A stretch of 64,000 nt of DNA from Hormiphora californensis. Lineage: Eukaryota > Ctenophora > Tentaculata > Cydippida > Pleurobrachiidae. A model generated the notes under the pieces. The model made no database searches. It had not been told where the DNA came from and was given only the letters and a program-made list of their open reading frames with translations. The DNA lies in contig CM035350.1 in NCBI GenBank assembly GCA_020137815.1, forward strand, positions 5,509,984-5,573,983, read 5' to 3'. Positions 30,753-41,020 of this stretch are shown piece after piece (positions within the stretch are counted from its first letter, which is position 1; each line of letters opens with the position of its first letter). The position numbers and the translations under genes were made by a program.

Positions 30753-31045
30753 GTAAGATCACATATACACACTTGCCTAGCTCGACCCCAGCTTAGAACA
30801 AATATAATAACACAGTGGCCCTGTAGTTAATTAAATTCTCCAATCTCCAGTTTATTAAATGTCACCTGTCAGTACAATAGCTTGCAATGTAATATAATCG
30901 TTTAAAGTGCCATAAACTTTTCGAGTCTGCTTGTAGTTAGCGCGTTATAAAGAATAAAGTGGTAAATCTCGATTCTTGCGCCATAACTCAATTGTGCAAT
31001 CCATACTATGTAGTATAGGGGTGACTAACAACAATACTGTTACAG

Positions 31046-31262
31046 TTGTTACCTGTACCCGAGCTGATCCCATTCCGATACACACCCCAACTGAAAGGAA
31101 TCATGACACCGCTAAGCGTCCAGGCCGCTCTGCAGGGCCCTATGAGCCGGGCTATGGGGGCGCTAGTGAACAGCAAACAAATCCTACTTGCCGTCCTAGA
31201 TGCCTTTGTGACAGAGCCTACTTTGGACTGGTGCAAATATGCCAGAAAACATAACAGCAAAG
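31046..31262 (+). CDS. PRKDC: PRKDC copy 1, exon 16 (kinase C-lobe)
   Basis: Acceptor TGTTACAG, donor GTAACG, phase 0 to 1. Encodes LLPVPELIPFRYTPQLKGIM and DAFVTEPTLDWCKYARKH, matching FLPVPELMPFRLT and DVFVKEPSFDW of DNA-PKcs. Confidence 0.96.
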
Positions 31263-31901
31263 GTAACGAGACTTTTCAAATTAAACTTTCCAGATTCCTT
31301 GATCTCAGATTTTCAGGGGCAAGCTTTTGTCCTTACTCCTTTCCTCAGAAAAAAATACCCATTTTTGGACTAAATAAAAGTACATAAAGGAAAAACTACC
31401 GTTTAGTATAGCAGTAGTTATTCCTTTGTGTAACTAGCTCTCCGGCGCCTGTCGCGATCGAGCACTCTTCCGCCGTAACGGAATTCTACTAAATAAAAGT
31501 ACACATATAAAAGAGTGTGGCCCAGAAATGCACCCCCCCCCCCCCATGGAGTTGAGTCTTAAACTTTTTCTGGTGACTTAGAGCGCAAAGAAAACAAAAT
31601 GTGTATAAAATATGCATTGATCGATCCACATACTGCACCGGCTGGCGATTAAGAATGTTCGATCGCGATACGCTCTAGTGATCATGGTACCACAGGAGGC
31701 AAAGGCTCTATATCATGTATTATATATGAGGTGTGAATATGAGATTCCCATACAAAAGCTATCACACAACTCCGGGGGGGGGGGGGTCCACTGTCCATGG
31801 CACCCATACCCCCAGTCAATCAAATCTTCCGAGTAGACGTAATTATGCTAGTCTGTGTGGTGCAATATAATGCAGAGCTAGAGTCTACTCATCATAATAA
31901 C

Positions 31902-31907
<6 letters not shown>
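31263..31907. other. Intron segment, no gene recognised
   Basis: C run near 31530 and G run near 31775. No other feature. Confidence 0.5.
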
Positions 31908-31992
<85 letters not shown>

Positions 31993-31994
31993 CT

Positions 31995-32072
<78 letters not shown>

Positions 32073-32092
32073 TCTCCCTCTCTTTCTATCTA

Positions 32093-32136
<44 letters not shown>

Positions 32137-32140
32137 TCTA
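31908..32140. repeat. (CT)n microsatellite
   Basis: About 230 bp of CT with interruptions (CTAT, CCCT) ending 40 bp before the last PRKDC exon, so it may extend the polypyrimidine context of that acceptor. Confidence 0.92.
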
Positions 32141-32180
32141 TCTATCTTCCTACTCCGTTTCATTTTATGATTTGTTTCAG

Positions 32181-32446
32181 GCTCGCTGGAGTGGTATCCA
32201 AGAGCTAAAGTTGAAACAGCCAGACGAAAACTAAGTCTTGGTAACCCCTACACTATCATGAGCAATGAAGCCAAATGTAACATCCGTGTGGGTAAAAATA
32301 CCGACTTGGCTAGACTGCTGATGAACGATCGATCAACGGGAGGAATTTGTCAATCAGTTGATGAGCAAATACGTTTATTGGTTGATCTGGCGGCAGATGG
32401 AAATATCTTGTCTAGGCAATACCACGGCCTTGAGCTGTGGTGCTAA
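32181..32446 (+). CDS. PRKDC: PRKDC copy 1, terminal exon 17 (FATC)
   Basis: Acceptor TTTGTTTCAG, entered in phase 1 (G|GC gives Gly), ending at TAA. Encodes EWYPRAKVETARRKLSLGNP, then the FATC domain with EQIRLLVDLAADGNILSRQY and terminal LELWC. The vertebrate protein has [20 protein letters not shown] and VKCLMDQATDPNILGRTW. In PI3K-related kinases FATC packs on the kinase activation loop. The final Trp-X is conserved in position. Confidence 0.95.
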
Positions 32447-33477
32447 GATTGTAAATAATTGGAAAGTTGCGTCTGTGTGCTAATGCCATTTTCCTGGAAA
32501 AAACCTTGATTGATTGAGATATCTCGCCCATATTGATATTCTGCGAGAATAGCACGGACGATAGATTTGATAGATTGGCCTGATATATGACAGCTTGAGG
32601 GGAAAAAGAAGACTATTTTTAAGCGATAATTTTATATTTAAAGACTATTTTGTTTTTCGACTTTTAAAACTCTTCTTATCTATTTGAAAATCAATTAAAG
32701 CGACAAGTAAAGTTGTTCAAAGGAGCGACACCCACACCATACCACGTTTTGATCGCTATAATTCTTTCTTTGGGTTTCTATCTAATCCATGGCCCATGTT
32801 AGGGATCTTGCCTACGCCTAGACATTGATGACAATAACATATCTGTATCGGGTGCCAATTTTACATTCATTTTTTACATAGCCCTTGTCAGCGTAGCGCG
32901 CGGCTCTAGATTCCCACGGCCTCATCGCGCGTACATCTGCACTATGCTGACAACAGCTACTTTGATCTTTCAGAAATCACAAAACCGAGTGATAGCTACT
33001 CCAGCTAGCATAATTTCAAAATAGAAACACGGAGTGTACAAAAACAGCAAGCTAAACTTGGCTTGTTTCCCCTCTCTCGAATGTGTGTAATGACACATGA
33101 AAAATACGTTCTTTTTGGTTTTACAAATTCCAGATAGACAAAATTCCATTTAACATTTTACTTATACTGTCACACACACACTCACTCAATCACTTACACA
33201 CTCACACACACACACTCACTCACTCACTCACACACACACACTCACTCACTCACTCACTCACTCACACTCCCACACACACTCTCTCACACACTCTCTTACT
33301 CACACAGTACGCTGTTACACCCTGACATCAATAATACAATTTCCCGGGGGTGTGAGTTACACACATTGGTATAAAATCTCAACCCTACTTTAAAAAAACA
33401 CAAAACCACTGTCCTTGTCATATCACACATGACAACACACCGTTTAATTCAATCTGTTTAGTTTCAATTCAGTCTGT
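32447..33477. other. Intergenic region between convergent PRKDC and CLPX ends
   Basis: Both 3' UTRs should lie here. An ATTAAAG hexamer-like signal near 32693 could serve PRKDC. A (CA)n/(ACTC)n simple repeat covers 33170-33305. No gene. Confidence 0.6.
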
Positions 33478-33659
33478 TTATACGGTCACCGCCTGTTGGC
33501 TGACAACATCACTCTGTTTCTCTCGGTGTTTCTGGATGGGAGGACTCTGTCCCTCAACACTCTCTCGCGTTACCACAACTTCACAAATATCAGATCCGGG
33601 CACATCAAACATGATATCTGTTAGTGTGGTCTCTAGAATGCTCCTCAAACCCCTGGCAC
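33478..33659 (-). CDS. CLPX: CLPX terminal exon, inverted relative to the other CLPX exons
   Basis: On the - strand, acceptor CCCCCTTTTTCCCAG, entered in phase 1, 182 nt to a TAA. Encodes [20 protein letters not shown] and [17 protein letters not shown], the conserved C-terminal small-domain segment of ClpX ([10 protein letters not shown]...MF..P). The phase matches the donor at 38012 on the + strand exactly (ACA G | GT GCC gives Thr-Gly-Ala), so this is the missing last exon of the gene at 35637-38012. Confidence 0.92.
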
Positions 33660-34430
33660 CTGGGAAAAAGGGGGTTTAGGGACCTGGGAAGAATGGGGTT
33701 TAGGGACCTGGGAAGAATGGGGTTTAGGGACTGGGAAGAATGGGGTTTAGGGACTGGGAAGAAGGGGGTTTAGGGACCTGGGAAGAAGGGGGTTTAGGGA
33801 CTGGGAAGAATGGGGTTTAGGGACTGGGAAGAAGGGGGTTTAGGGACTGGGAAGAAGGGGGTTTAGGGACCTGGGAAGAAGAGGGTTTAGGGAACTGGGA
33901 AGAAGGGGGTTTAGGGACCTGGGAAGAATGGGGTTTAGGGACCTGGGAAGAAGGGGGTTTAGGGACTGGGAAGAATGGGGTTTAGGGACTGGGAAGAAGG
34001 GGGTTTAGGGACTGGGAAGAAGTGGGTTAAGGGACCTGGGAAGAAGGGGGTTTAGAGACTGGGAAAAAGGGGGTTTAGGGACCTGGGAAGAAGGGGGTTT
34101 AGGGATCTGGGAAGAAGGTGGTTAAGGGACCTGGGAAGAATGGGGTTTAGGGACCTGGGAAGAAGGGGGTTAAATGGGGACTGGGAAAAGGGGGTTTAGG
34201 GACTGGGAAGAAGGGGTTTAGGGACCTGGGAAGAAGGGAGTTTAGGGACCTGGGAAGAAGGGGGTTTAGAGATCTGGGAAGAAGAGGGGTTAAGGACCTG
34301 GGAAGAAGGGGGTTTAGGGACCTGGGAAGAAGGGGGGTTAGGGACCTGGGAAGAAGGGGGTTTAGGGACCTGGGAAGAATGGGGTTTAGGGACCTGGGAA
34401 GAAGGGGTTTAGGGACCTGGGAAGAATGGG
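33658..34430. repeat. 24-bp minisatellite phased on the CLPX acceptor
   Basis: About 32 units of ACCTGGGAAGAAGGGGGTTT plus AGGG (22-25 bp), continuing after an inserted element at 35244-35375. Read on the - strand, each unit is a pyrimidine tract followed by AG|GT (CCCCCTTCTTCCCAGGT). The authentic CLPX acceptor is the first unit. Confidence 0.92.
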
Positions 34431-35243
34431 TGGGGGGGCCGGCTGAAGTTTTTGAAGTTTGAAGTTTTCCACCCTACTTTTTGAGTTTTTGAAGTTGACT
34501 TCAAAAACTTCAAAACTCTAAACTACTTTTTTATGCTATCAGTGACTATTATTACACTTGTTTAGGTTAGTTTCATGCTTAATACATATTGTGGCAAAGT
34601 TATCCGTACTTGTCTGCACTTTTTCTACCACAAATTAGGATATTTACAATGATTCCTAACCATGAAATCCATGACACAATTTGGTGTAAAAAATTTAAAT
34701 TTTTTGTAAAAACAGATTTTATTTTCATTCTATAACTCAAAATATTGCCTAGAAAATGCTAAGAAAGTGTTTAAAAATTATGAAGTAAATTTTCAAATTT
34801 ATTTTTGGGGCCACACCCTTTTTGCCAGTTTCACAAAATGCAAATTTTTTATGAAGGGAGTAGTGAAAAAAAATATGGTCACCAAAATCATCAGCGGCCT
34901 CGAGTTAGTGGGGGTACGTGCCAAAATGAAGTCTCCACCTCATCTAATTCGAGGGATAATGGGATATTTTCATAATTTTGTGTGTGCGCATTACTTTTTT
35001 TGGGCTAGACCAGTTTTAATGGTTTATGAGTGACTATAGGCTTTTTAAAGGGTTGCATCTTGTTCGGAATATGCAAGTTCATATAAGAGTTATGAAGCAA
35101 CATAGGGCCTATCTCCAACGGTTTAGGAGATATAATGAGTTTTTGAAGTTTTTGAAGTTTTCCACCCTAAGTTTCTCTTTGAAGTTTTTGAAGTTGACTT
35201 CAAAAACTTCAAAAACTTCAGCCCCCCCCCCCCCCCCCCCCCC
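34431..35243. mobile_element. 813-bp DNA transposon inserted in the minisatellite
   Basis: Termini of a G run plus CTGAAGTTTTTGAAGTTT at the left and the inverse ending in a C run at the right, with subterminal palindromes (TGAAGTTGACTTCA) at both ends. GAATGGG flanks both sides, a 7-bp (possibly 8-bp) duplication as in hAT elements. No transposase; the interior is AT-rich. Confidence 0.75.
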
Positions 35244-35375
35244 GAATGGGTTTAGGGACCTGGGAAGAAGGGGGTTAAATAGGGACTGGGAAAAGGGGGT
35301 TTAGGGACTGGGAAGAAGGGAGTTTAGGGACCTGGTAAGAAGGGCGTTTAGGGACCTGGGAAGAATGGGGACCGG
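35244..35375. repeat. Second part of the 24-bp minisatellite
   Basis: About five further units of the array interrupted by the 34431-35243 element. Confidence 0.88.
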
Positions 35376-35391
35376 CAGATATTCAGTGAAT

Positions 35392-35478
35392 ACACACTTT
35401 TTCCCGTAGACTTAACCCCACTGGCCACTTCGGGCCCTAGTGGGGGGACCCGGAACACCCTGTACATGGAACTCACCT
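35392..35478 (-). repeat. Inverted copy of the CLPX last-intron start
   Basis: On the - strand this reads ACAGGTGAGTTCCATGTACA and continues into a CAGGGTGTTCCGGG terminus. It is the inverse of 38009-38096, and the identity stops exactly at the exon/intron border (ACAG|GTGAG). It marks the breakpoint that separates the last CLPX exon from the rest. Confidence 0.9.
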
Positions 35479-35636
35479 GTTATTCACTCGTCAGACCTTA
35501 CCTACCCCGCCTTTAGCCCTTCAAACTCGATTTGTAAGTCAAAATAATAGTTTATCTTGAAACGTTTAGTTAAAACTATACAGCTGTTAGACTAACAGTT
35601 TTTAGTTATTACTTATTATATATCCCCTTCTCAGTC

Positions 35637-35795
35637 CTCAGACAGTACCAGTGATTCTAACAACTGCAGATGCCCTAAATGCGGAGGGGTGCTAAACAAC
35701 CTGAAAAATGGGCCAACTTCACCTCGTTTCTTCAAATGTCAGCACTGCGAGTATTTCTTTGTGCTCGATATTGATATCATGAACGACACATCCGA
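35637..35795 (+). CDS. CLPX: CLPX exon with N-terminal zinc finger
   Basis: Acceptor CCCCTTCTCAG, donor taken as GTAGAG, phase 0 to 2. Encodes CRCPKCGGVLNNLKNGPTSP and FFKCQHCEYFFVLDI. The CPKCG...CQHCxxFF zinc finger is the metazoan mitochondrial CLPX type. The next donor (GTAAGA at 35808) would include a stop codon, which is why I prefer GTAGAG. Targeting-sequence exons must lie beyond the break and are not seen. Confidence 0.8.
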
Positions 35796-35887
35796 GTAGA
35801 GTCCAGGTAAGAATTACTGGTGCTTTACAAGAGAGTAACTAGAGGGAGAGACCTCAGTCCTCACAATACTAATTAGAATTCCCTCAG

Positions 35888-36115
35888 TCACGTGAACCAA
35901 GCACCACCTCAAGAGGAACAAGTTCTACCCACGCCCAAAGAGATTTTCAGTTATCTCAATGAGTTTGTTATTGGTCAAGAGCACGCCAAGAAGGTCCTAT
36001 CAGTGGCAATCTATAATCATTACCGAGGATTGAAGTTAACTTATCAGAAGAGAAGAGGCTGAGTGGTGTGTCTCCAAAATGGATAAAACTAATGTCCTCC
36101 TACTCGGTCCTACAG
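35888..36115 (+). CDS. CLPX: CLPX exon (start of AAA+ domain, Walker A first half)
   Basis: Acceptor CCCTCAG, donor GTATTT. Encodes [20 protein letters not shown] and AIYNHYRGL, then [13 protein letters not shown]. The two parts are in different frames: after YQKR (near 36050) the frame must shift by one base to reach the second part, and the 228-nt length does not fit the flanking phases. This is either a consensus indel or a real lesion. Confidence 0.8.
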
Positions 36116-36282
36116 GTATTTGGGAGGGTAGTGATGGGAGAGAGGTTATAGCATTATGGGGGCATTATGCGTGCATGTGATTTTTATCAAGCATACGCCT
36201 TATATTCCGGGAATACGAACAAGAGAGAGAGAGAGAGAGAGAAGTTATAAACTGTTTCATTGAATTTCTCTCCCATTATCAG

Positions 36283-36472
36283 GAACTGGAAAGACGCTCC
36301 TCGCTCAGTCGGTTGCAGAATGCCTCAAAGTGCCCATGACCATATGCGATTGTACCTCCCTAACTCAAGCGGGCTACGTTGGTGAGACGTTGAGTCGATC
36401 GTCGCTAAACTTCTCATTGCCTCCGATTTTAACTTGGAAAAGTGCCAGAAAGGAATTGTATTTTTGGATGAG
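36283..36472 (+). CDS. CLPX: CLPX exon (Walker A and B)
   Basis: Acceptor CCATTATCAG, donor GTAAGA. Encodes [31 protein letters not shown] and, after a one-base loss near 36385, [20 protein letters not shown] and GIVFLDE. Walker A (GPTGTGKT, completed from the previous exon), the pore-loop GYVG and Walker B (FLDE) are visible. The missing base falls where ClpX proteins read GYVGEDVES. Confidence 0.85.
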
Positions 36473-37076
36473 GTAAGAAAAGAGTAACATGATTCAATTC
36501 GATAGTGAGAAATAATAGTGAATACAGCTGCAGCTGAGTAGAATGGTTTAGTTGACTGTTTTAGTAGTCCGATACATACAGTCGTGTAACTTGTGTTTCC
36601 GGGAGGATATTATTAGGTCAGAGCCGGTATTGGTGTGTAAATCAAGTATGGAGAGAGAGAAAGTGAGAGAGAAAAAAGGAGAAAAGTGTATGAGATAGAG
36701 AAGCTCGAGCGGATATAAATAATGTCTTCGAATATGTAATTATGAAAGAATTCTCTTTAGCCGGTTTAGACGGAGTATAAGAAATTATCCATGTGTCTAT
36801 TTATAGATAACATGACGGCTAAACTAAGCGTTGCCAGTAATATAATACCCATCTGCCTGTGGACGTCTGAATTTTAGTTGTATTATCTATTTAAAGTGTT
36901 TCAAATCTTATCTAAAACTGCCCTGCAGTTGTCATGCTAATATTGGTTTGAATACACACTTTTGTTGACACAATGCACGGTGTAGAATAACATCATGTAA
37001 ATGAAAACAATCCCCCTGTTCCCTCCCTGTTTCTAGCATGTTTAGTTGTACATAATTTGAGTACCCCCCCCCCCAG
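36473..37076. other. CLPX intron
   Basis: GA-rich patch at 36648-36690 and a C run directly before the acceptor at 37076. No other feature. Confidence 0.6.
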
Positions 37077-37297
37077 GTTGATAAAATCTCGATGCGATCA
37101 AAGGAGACAAGTGTCAGGGATGTCTCGGGGGAGGGAGTCCAACAAGCTTTGCTAAAACTCCTCGAGGGGACACTAGTCACAATCCCAGAGCGACTTATAC
37201 CCTCTCGAAAACTCCGCTCTGATCCCGTTCAAGTTGACACAACAAATATATTGTTTATTGCATCAGGTGCCTTTGGAGGAATTGAGAAAATTGTCAG
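37077..37297 (+). CDS. CLPX: CLPX exon (AAA+ core)
   Basis: Acceptor CCCCCAG, donor GTATGG, phase 0 to 2. Encodes [38 protein letters not shown] and [18 protein letters not shown], all highly conserved ClpX blocks. Intact frame. Confidence 0.93.
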
Positions 37298-37418
37298 GTA
37301 TGGAAGGGTCGATTTGGTATCTTTGTCATACTATGTGACTGCAGTAAGAGGGCTGTCTTTTGTGAGACAATAATTTCATATGGGCCGTAGACGATTGTAA
37401 AATTATAAAATGTTTCAG

Positions 37419-37627
37419 ATCGCGGAAAATTAAGAAAACAATTGGATTTGGAAGTGTTGTGAGTGGTGACGATGCCGCTCTTAACGACAAGAAAACTTCA
37501 TTCCAAGATCAGTTGAAAATAAACGATAAATTTTTGCGGGATATTGACGCAGAGGACTTGGTCAATTTTGGAATTATTCCAGAATTTGTTGGTAGAATGC
37601 CCGTAGCAGTTCCTCTCATGTCGCTGG
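37419..37627 (+). CDS. CLPX: CLPX exon (sensor and arginine-finger region)
   Basis: Acceptor TGTTTCAG, donor GTAAGC, phase 2 to 1. Encodes KKTIGFGSVVSG, DLVNFGIIPEFVGRMPVAVP and LMSLG. IPEFVGR is the conserved ClpX motif carrying the arginine finger. Confidence 0.92.
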
Positions 37628-37862
37628 GTAAGCTCAAACTTTGTGATACTTCTCCCTAGTATTATAATAGGTGTGGGTAAAGTCTGAAGTTTTGAAGTTG
37701 TCACCTCAAACTTAAAAAAATCAGATTTTAGTGGGTACATTCAGAGGGTTATCACCCATTTCAAAGCCCTGCCTGTTTCCACATTTCCATTTACATTTAA
37801 TTTCAAACCTAGTGACAGGTTGGTAAGCACAGCTGCTGACATGTTAACATACTTTTATTCAG

Positions 37863-38012
37863 ATCGGGAGGCATTGGTCACGATTCTAACTAAACCTAAA
37901 AACTCCATCATCGCCCAATACAAGTACTTATTGGAGCTGGATGAGTGTACGCTAACGTTCACAGATGACTCACTCAACGCTATAGCTGACCTCGCTATAC
38001 AGAAGAGAACAG
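37863..38012 (+). CDS. CLPX: CLPX penultimate exon
   Basis: Acceptor TTTTATTCAG, donor GTGAGT, phase 1 to 1. Encodes REALVTILTKPKNSIIAQYK, YLLELDECTLTFTDDSLNAI and AIQKRT. In ClpX the following residues are GARGLRS, which are found only on the opposite strand at 33659. Confidence 0.93.
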
Positions 38013-38096
38013 GTGAGTTCCATGTACAGGGTGTTCCGGGTCCCCCCACTAGGGCCCGAAGTGGCCAGTGGGGTTAAGTCTACGGGAAAAAGTGTG

Positions 38097-38196
38097 NNNN
38101 NNNNNNNNNNNNNNNNNNNNNNNNNNNNNNNNNNNNNNNNNNNNNNNNNNNNNNNNNNNNNNNNNNNNNNNNNNNNNNNNNNNNNNNNNNNNNNNN
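38097..38196. other. Assembly gap (100 N)
   Basis: Exactly 100 undetermined bases, a conventional placeholder for a scaffold join of unknown length. It lies immediately after the inverted duplication at the CLPX break, so order and orientation across it are uncertain. Confidence 0.98.
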
Positions 38197-38280
38197 TCAG
38201 TTTGTAATACCTGTTTGCATGGAAGCAGGGCGGCAAGGAGAAGCTTATAAAGACTCCTATTTTTTGGAACCAAAGACTTT

Positions 38281-38335
38281 TTAGGTGTCAGTAGGCATGA
38301 TCAGCTTCTTTATCTCTCGAACTTTGGCTGCTAAC
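38281..38335 (-). CDS. Possible terminal exon of an unidentified - strand gene
   Basis: On the - strand, acceptor ATAATTTAG, phase 2 entry, encoding LAAKVREIKKLIMPTDT then TAA. It joins in phase to the exon at 38478-38589. Short, helical and not recognised. Evidence is splice-site and phase compatibility only. Confidence 0.35.
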
Positions 38336-38477
38336 CTAAATTATAAATTATAAAATATGAGATTAATCTGTCTGGTAGATCTAAGCGCTATACATGGTCT
38401 GGCACCCTCAGACAGGGATCACTAAGACATGTCGAACTAATAAGTTATTAAAAAAATAGTAAGCTGTATATTCGTAC

Positions 38478-38589
38478 TTGATCATATCTTTGGGGATGTT
38501 TTCTGGTGTTTCAGTAGTGTTTGTCCTCCCCAGATAGACTGTAACATTCCACACACTGCCACACATTCTCCAGCTCTCTTCCGGTCGTC
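38478..38589 (-). CDS. Possible penultimate exon of an unidentified - strand gene
   Basis: On the - strand, acceptor AATTCTCTGTAG, donor GTACGA, 112 nt. In the frame that fits the next exon it reads NVTVYLGRTNTTETPENIPK and DMIK. Another frame reads LENVWQCVECYSLSGED, so the frame choice is not certain. Function unknown. Confidence 0.35.
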
Positions 38590-39640
38590 CTACAGAGAAT
38601 TAGAGAGCATGATTTATGTAAACTGTCCGGTTGTAAAGATAATTTCATACAAGTTCTTTAAAACTTATTTGAACAATGTTCCTTGAGTCCTGCATGCAGT
38701 CTAGTCGTGACACAATGCGCAACTACTTAATATAGTGTTTAATCTTAAATCTATTAAACGGAGATCGGTTAGCGTCTCGCAGCATATTCCGAACCATGAA
38801 GGTAGACATTGAGAACAAGTTTTTTAGCTAACCTATTAACTCGATTCTCCGTGACGCCGATCGCGAGAGGTTATGTCGAGGTTGTGACTGGAAGAGAGTG
38901 AGACTTTGAAACTGAGAATGGTTTCCAAGAATCGATTCCCCTAAATGATTTCCATAATCGCAACGATATTGAGACCTCACCCGCCCACAATTTAGCATGC
39001 AAAGCCAATCCGACATCCGCGAAGCCAGATTGGGCAGAATTATATAGAAGACCTACCCCAGAAAGGTTAAGAGTTCAATAGATAGAGTTACATTTGTTGA
39101 ATTCTATTGAGACAAGGAGGGTAGGTGATGTTTACCATTCGTGCTCTGACTTTAATGAAGTTACAGCAGCTGCCGTGTAATGACTGGTAAAGCATATGAA
39201 AATAACACTTGTGTATATAATCGCTAGGTTGTAAGGGAGCTGGTTATTTTTCATTAGCGGTCATCTCACAGACCGCACGGTGTGTTGTAGGACGCGTAGG
39301 TTCCGAAATATGTGTTCGTGACATTTTAATAGAGAGAAAGTATAGATATTGAGTTCGAGAATAAATACTGGAGAAAGAAAAAAGATATCGTTTAAGAGTT
39401 CACAATCACGCATGAATGAGACAGATGTAATTTCTCTAGCGTCGATCTTTATATTTTTCCTGCCATCCGCGCTCTCTCTTTCCCTTCCTCTCTCTCTCTC
39501 TATTTTTTCTCAATCTATCACTGGCCCATCTCTATCAATCTATAATACATGTTCAACATATTGTGGACGCACATATGCGGCACAGTCTGCCAGGCACACA
39601 TACAGTATGGTTGACATTTCGGCTGCGCACGTGCTCTCTC
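38590..39640. other. No gene recognised
   Basis: Unremarkable sequence, with CT-rich patches from 39470. Confidence 0.45.
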
Positions 39641-39681
39641 TCTTCCCCCTCTCTCTTTTCTCTCTCTCTTCTCTCTCTCTC
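39641..39681. repeat. CT microsatellite flanking the non-autonomous element (left)
   Basis: CTCTCTCTTCCCCCTCTCTC-type tract directly abutting the 3' terminus (inverted GTGGACC) of the element at 39682. Confidence 0.85.
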
Positions 39682-40955
39682 GGTCCACTACACGCACCAC
39701 TCCCACATGGGGCCGTGAGGCCCCAGAGAGCAGGGTTAAATCCCCCGTGACCGGATCTGTTGGATCTGAGGGCCCGGAGGGCTGCGGAGTAAAGGTAGGG
39801 TAGGTGAACATGTACATACGGGTAAATTTAACAATGACATATGGGTTTTAAGTAAAGGGGATGATATTAAAAAGGGGGAAGTAAAGTGGGATTTAAAGCT
39901 ATGGTGACGGAGCACAAGACCTCCTAAACTATCTGCAAAGAAAGACAATTGCTTACAATGAATTCTAAGAAGAGACACTTATCAGGAACTGAGAAGCAAA
40001 CCGTACTGAATCTAAGGCAGCCTAAAACAAGCGGAACGGGTGTTCGAGCGAAAAAAATATAATTAATACAAATGGATGATGATTACATGTCGAGCCGAGA
40101 GGACAGCCAGCCGTTCCAGAGAAGCCAAGCTGACCCCGTTCCAGAGAAGACAGCCGACCCCGTTCCAGAGAAGCCAGCTGACCCGTTCCAGAGAAGCCAG
40201 CTGACCCCGTTCCAGAAAAGCCAGCTGACCCCGCCCCAGAGAAGACAGCCACCCCGACTCCAGAGAAGACAGCTGACCCCCGCTCCAGTAAGGACAGCCT
40301 GACCCAGTCCAGTAAAGACAGTGACCCGTTCAGTAAAGACAGCTGACCCCGTTCCAGAGAGGACAGCCCACCCCGCTCCAGAGAGGACGGCTGAACCCGT
40401 TCCAGTAAAGACAGCTGACCCCGCTCCAGAGAAGCCAGCTGACCCGCTCAAGAGGACAGCCACCCCGATCCAGAGAGGACAGCTGACCCCGCTCCAGTAA
40501 GGTACAGCTGACCCCGCCCCAGAGAGGACAGCCACCGTTCCAAAGACAATCATCTCCGATGTAGAACCCTACAAAATGGAAGAAGTGGGTTAGGGGGGCC
40601 AGTAGAACAAAAACAGTATTGGTTAGGGTTAGTGATAAAAGGGGCCTTGGGGGCACAGTTTGGCTGGAAGATGCCTGTTCCACTGTAACCTGAGCCGGAG
40701 AAGGCGGGGTAGGAACGTCGTAGTCTGGCGTTGATCACACTGTGGGCCGCCTAGCCTTGCAAGATGTTTTTGTATTTTGTATTTCTTATTTTTTTTTCGT
40801 ATTCCTGATACACAGCCACGACTAGCAGCGGCCACACGAGAGACCTGGAAATCGACAGGTGGGAAAGGGGATGGGGAAAAAAGGTACTCCGTTGAACCCG
40901 TTGCCCGGGGGAAACCGCTTGGTGAGGTGGTGGTGGCAGGGGGACCAACTCCCCC
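39682..40955 (-). mobile_element. Non-autonomous relative of the RLE retrotransposon
   Basis: On the - strand: a unique leader (about 40955-40560), a 24-bp array related to that at 1-720 (40550-40083), a short unique piece, then 330 bp homologous to the 3' UTR at 4730-5072, ending GTGGACC. The whole protein-coding region is missing. CT repeats lie on both sides (39641-39681 and 40957-41020), so it sits inside a GA/CT microsatellite in the same orientation relative to GA as the full-length copy. Confidence 0.8.
40083..40550. repeat. 24-bp tandem array in the non-autonomous element
   Basis: About 19 units of CCCCGTTCCAGAGAGGACAG plus CTGA or a variant. Translates on the - strand to a Gly/Ser/Trp-rich periodic peptide that I do not regard as a protein. 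Confidence 0.88.
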
Positions 40956-40956
40956 C

Positions 40957-41020
<64 letters not shown>
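40957..41020. repeat. CT microsatellite flanking the non-autonomous element (right)
   Basis: (CT)n of about 60 bp, bordering the leader end of the element. Confidence 0.9.

Noticed and set aside
35808-35813. GTAAGA as donor of the CLPX zinc-finger exon
   Set aside because: It would include an in-frame TAG. The GTAGAG donor at 35796 avoids the stop and gives the correct phase for the next exon.
40083-40553. 156-residue Gly/Ser/Trp-rich repeat protein on the - strand
   Set aside because: It is a translation of the 24-bp array and has no start context or independent support.
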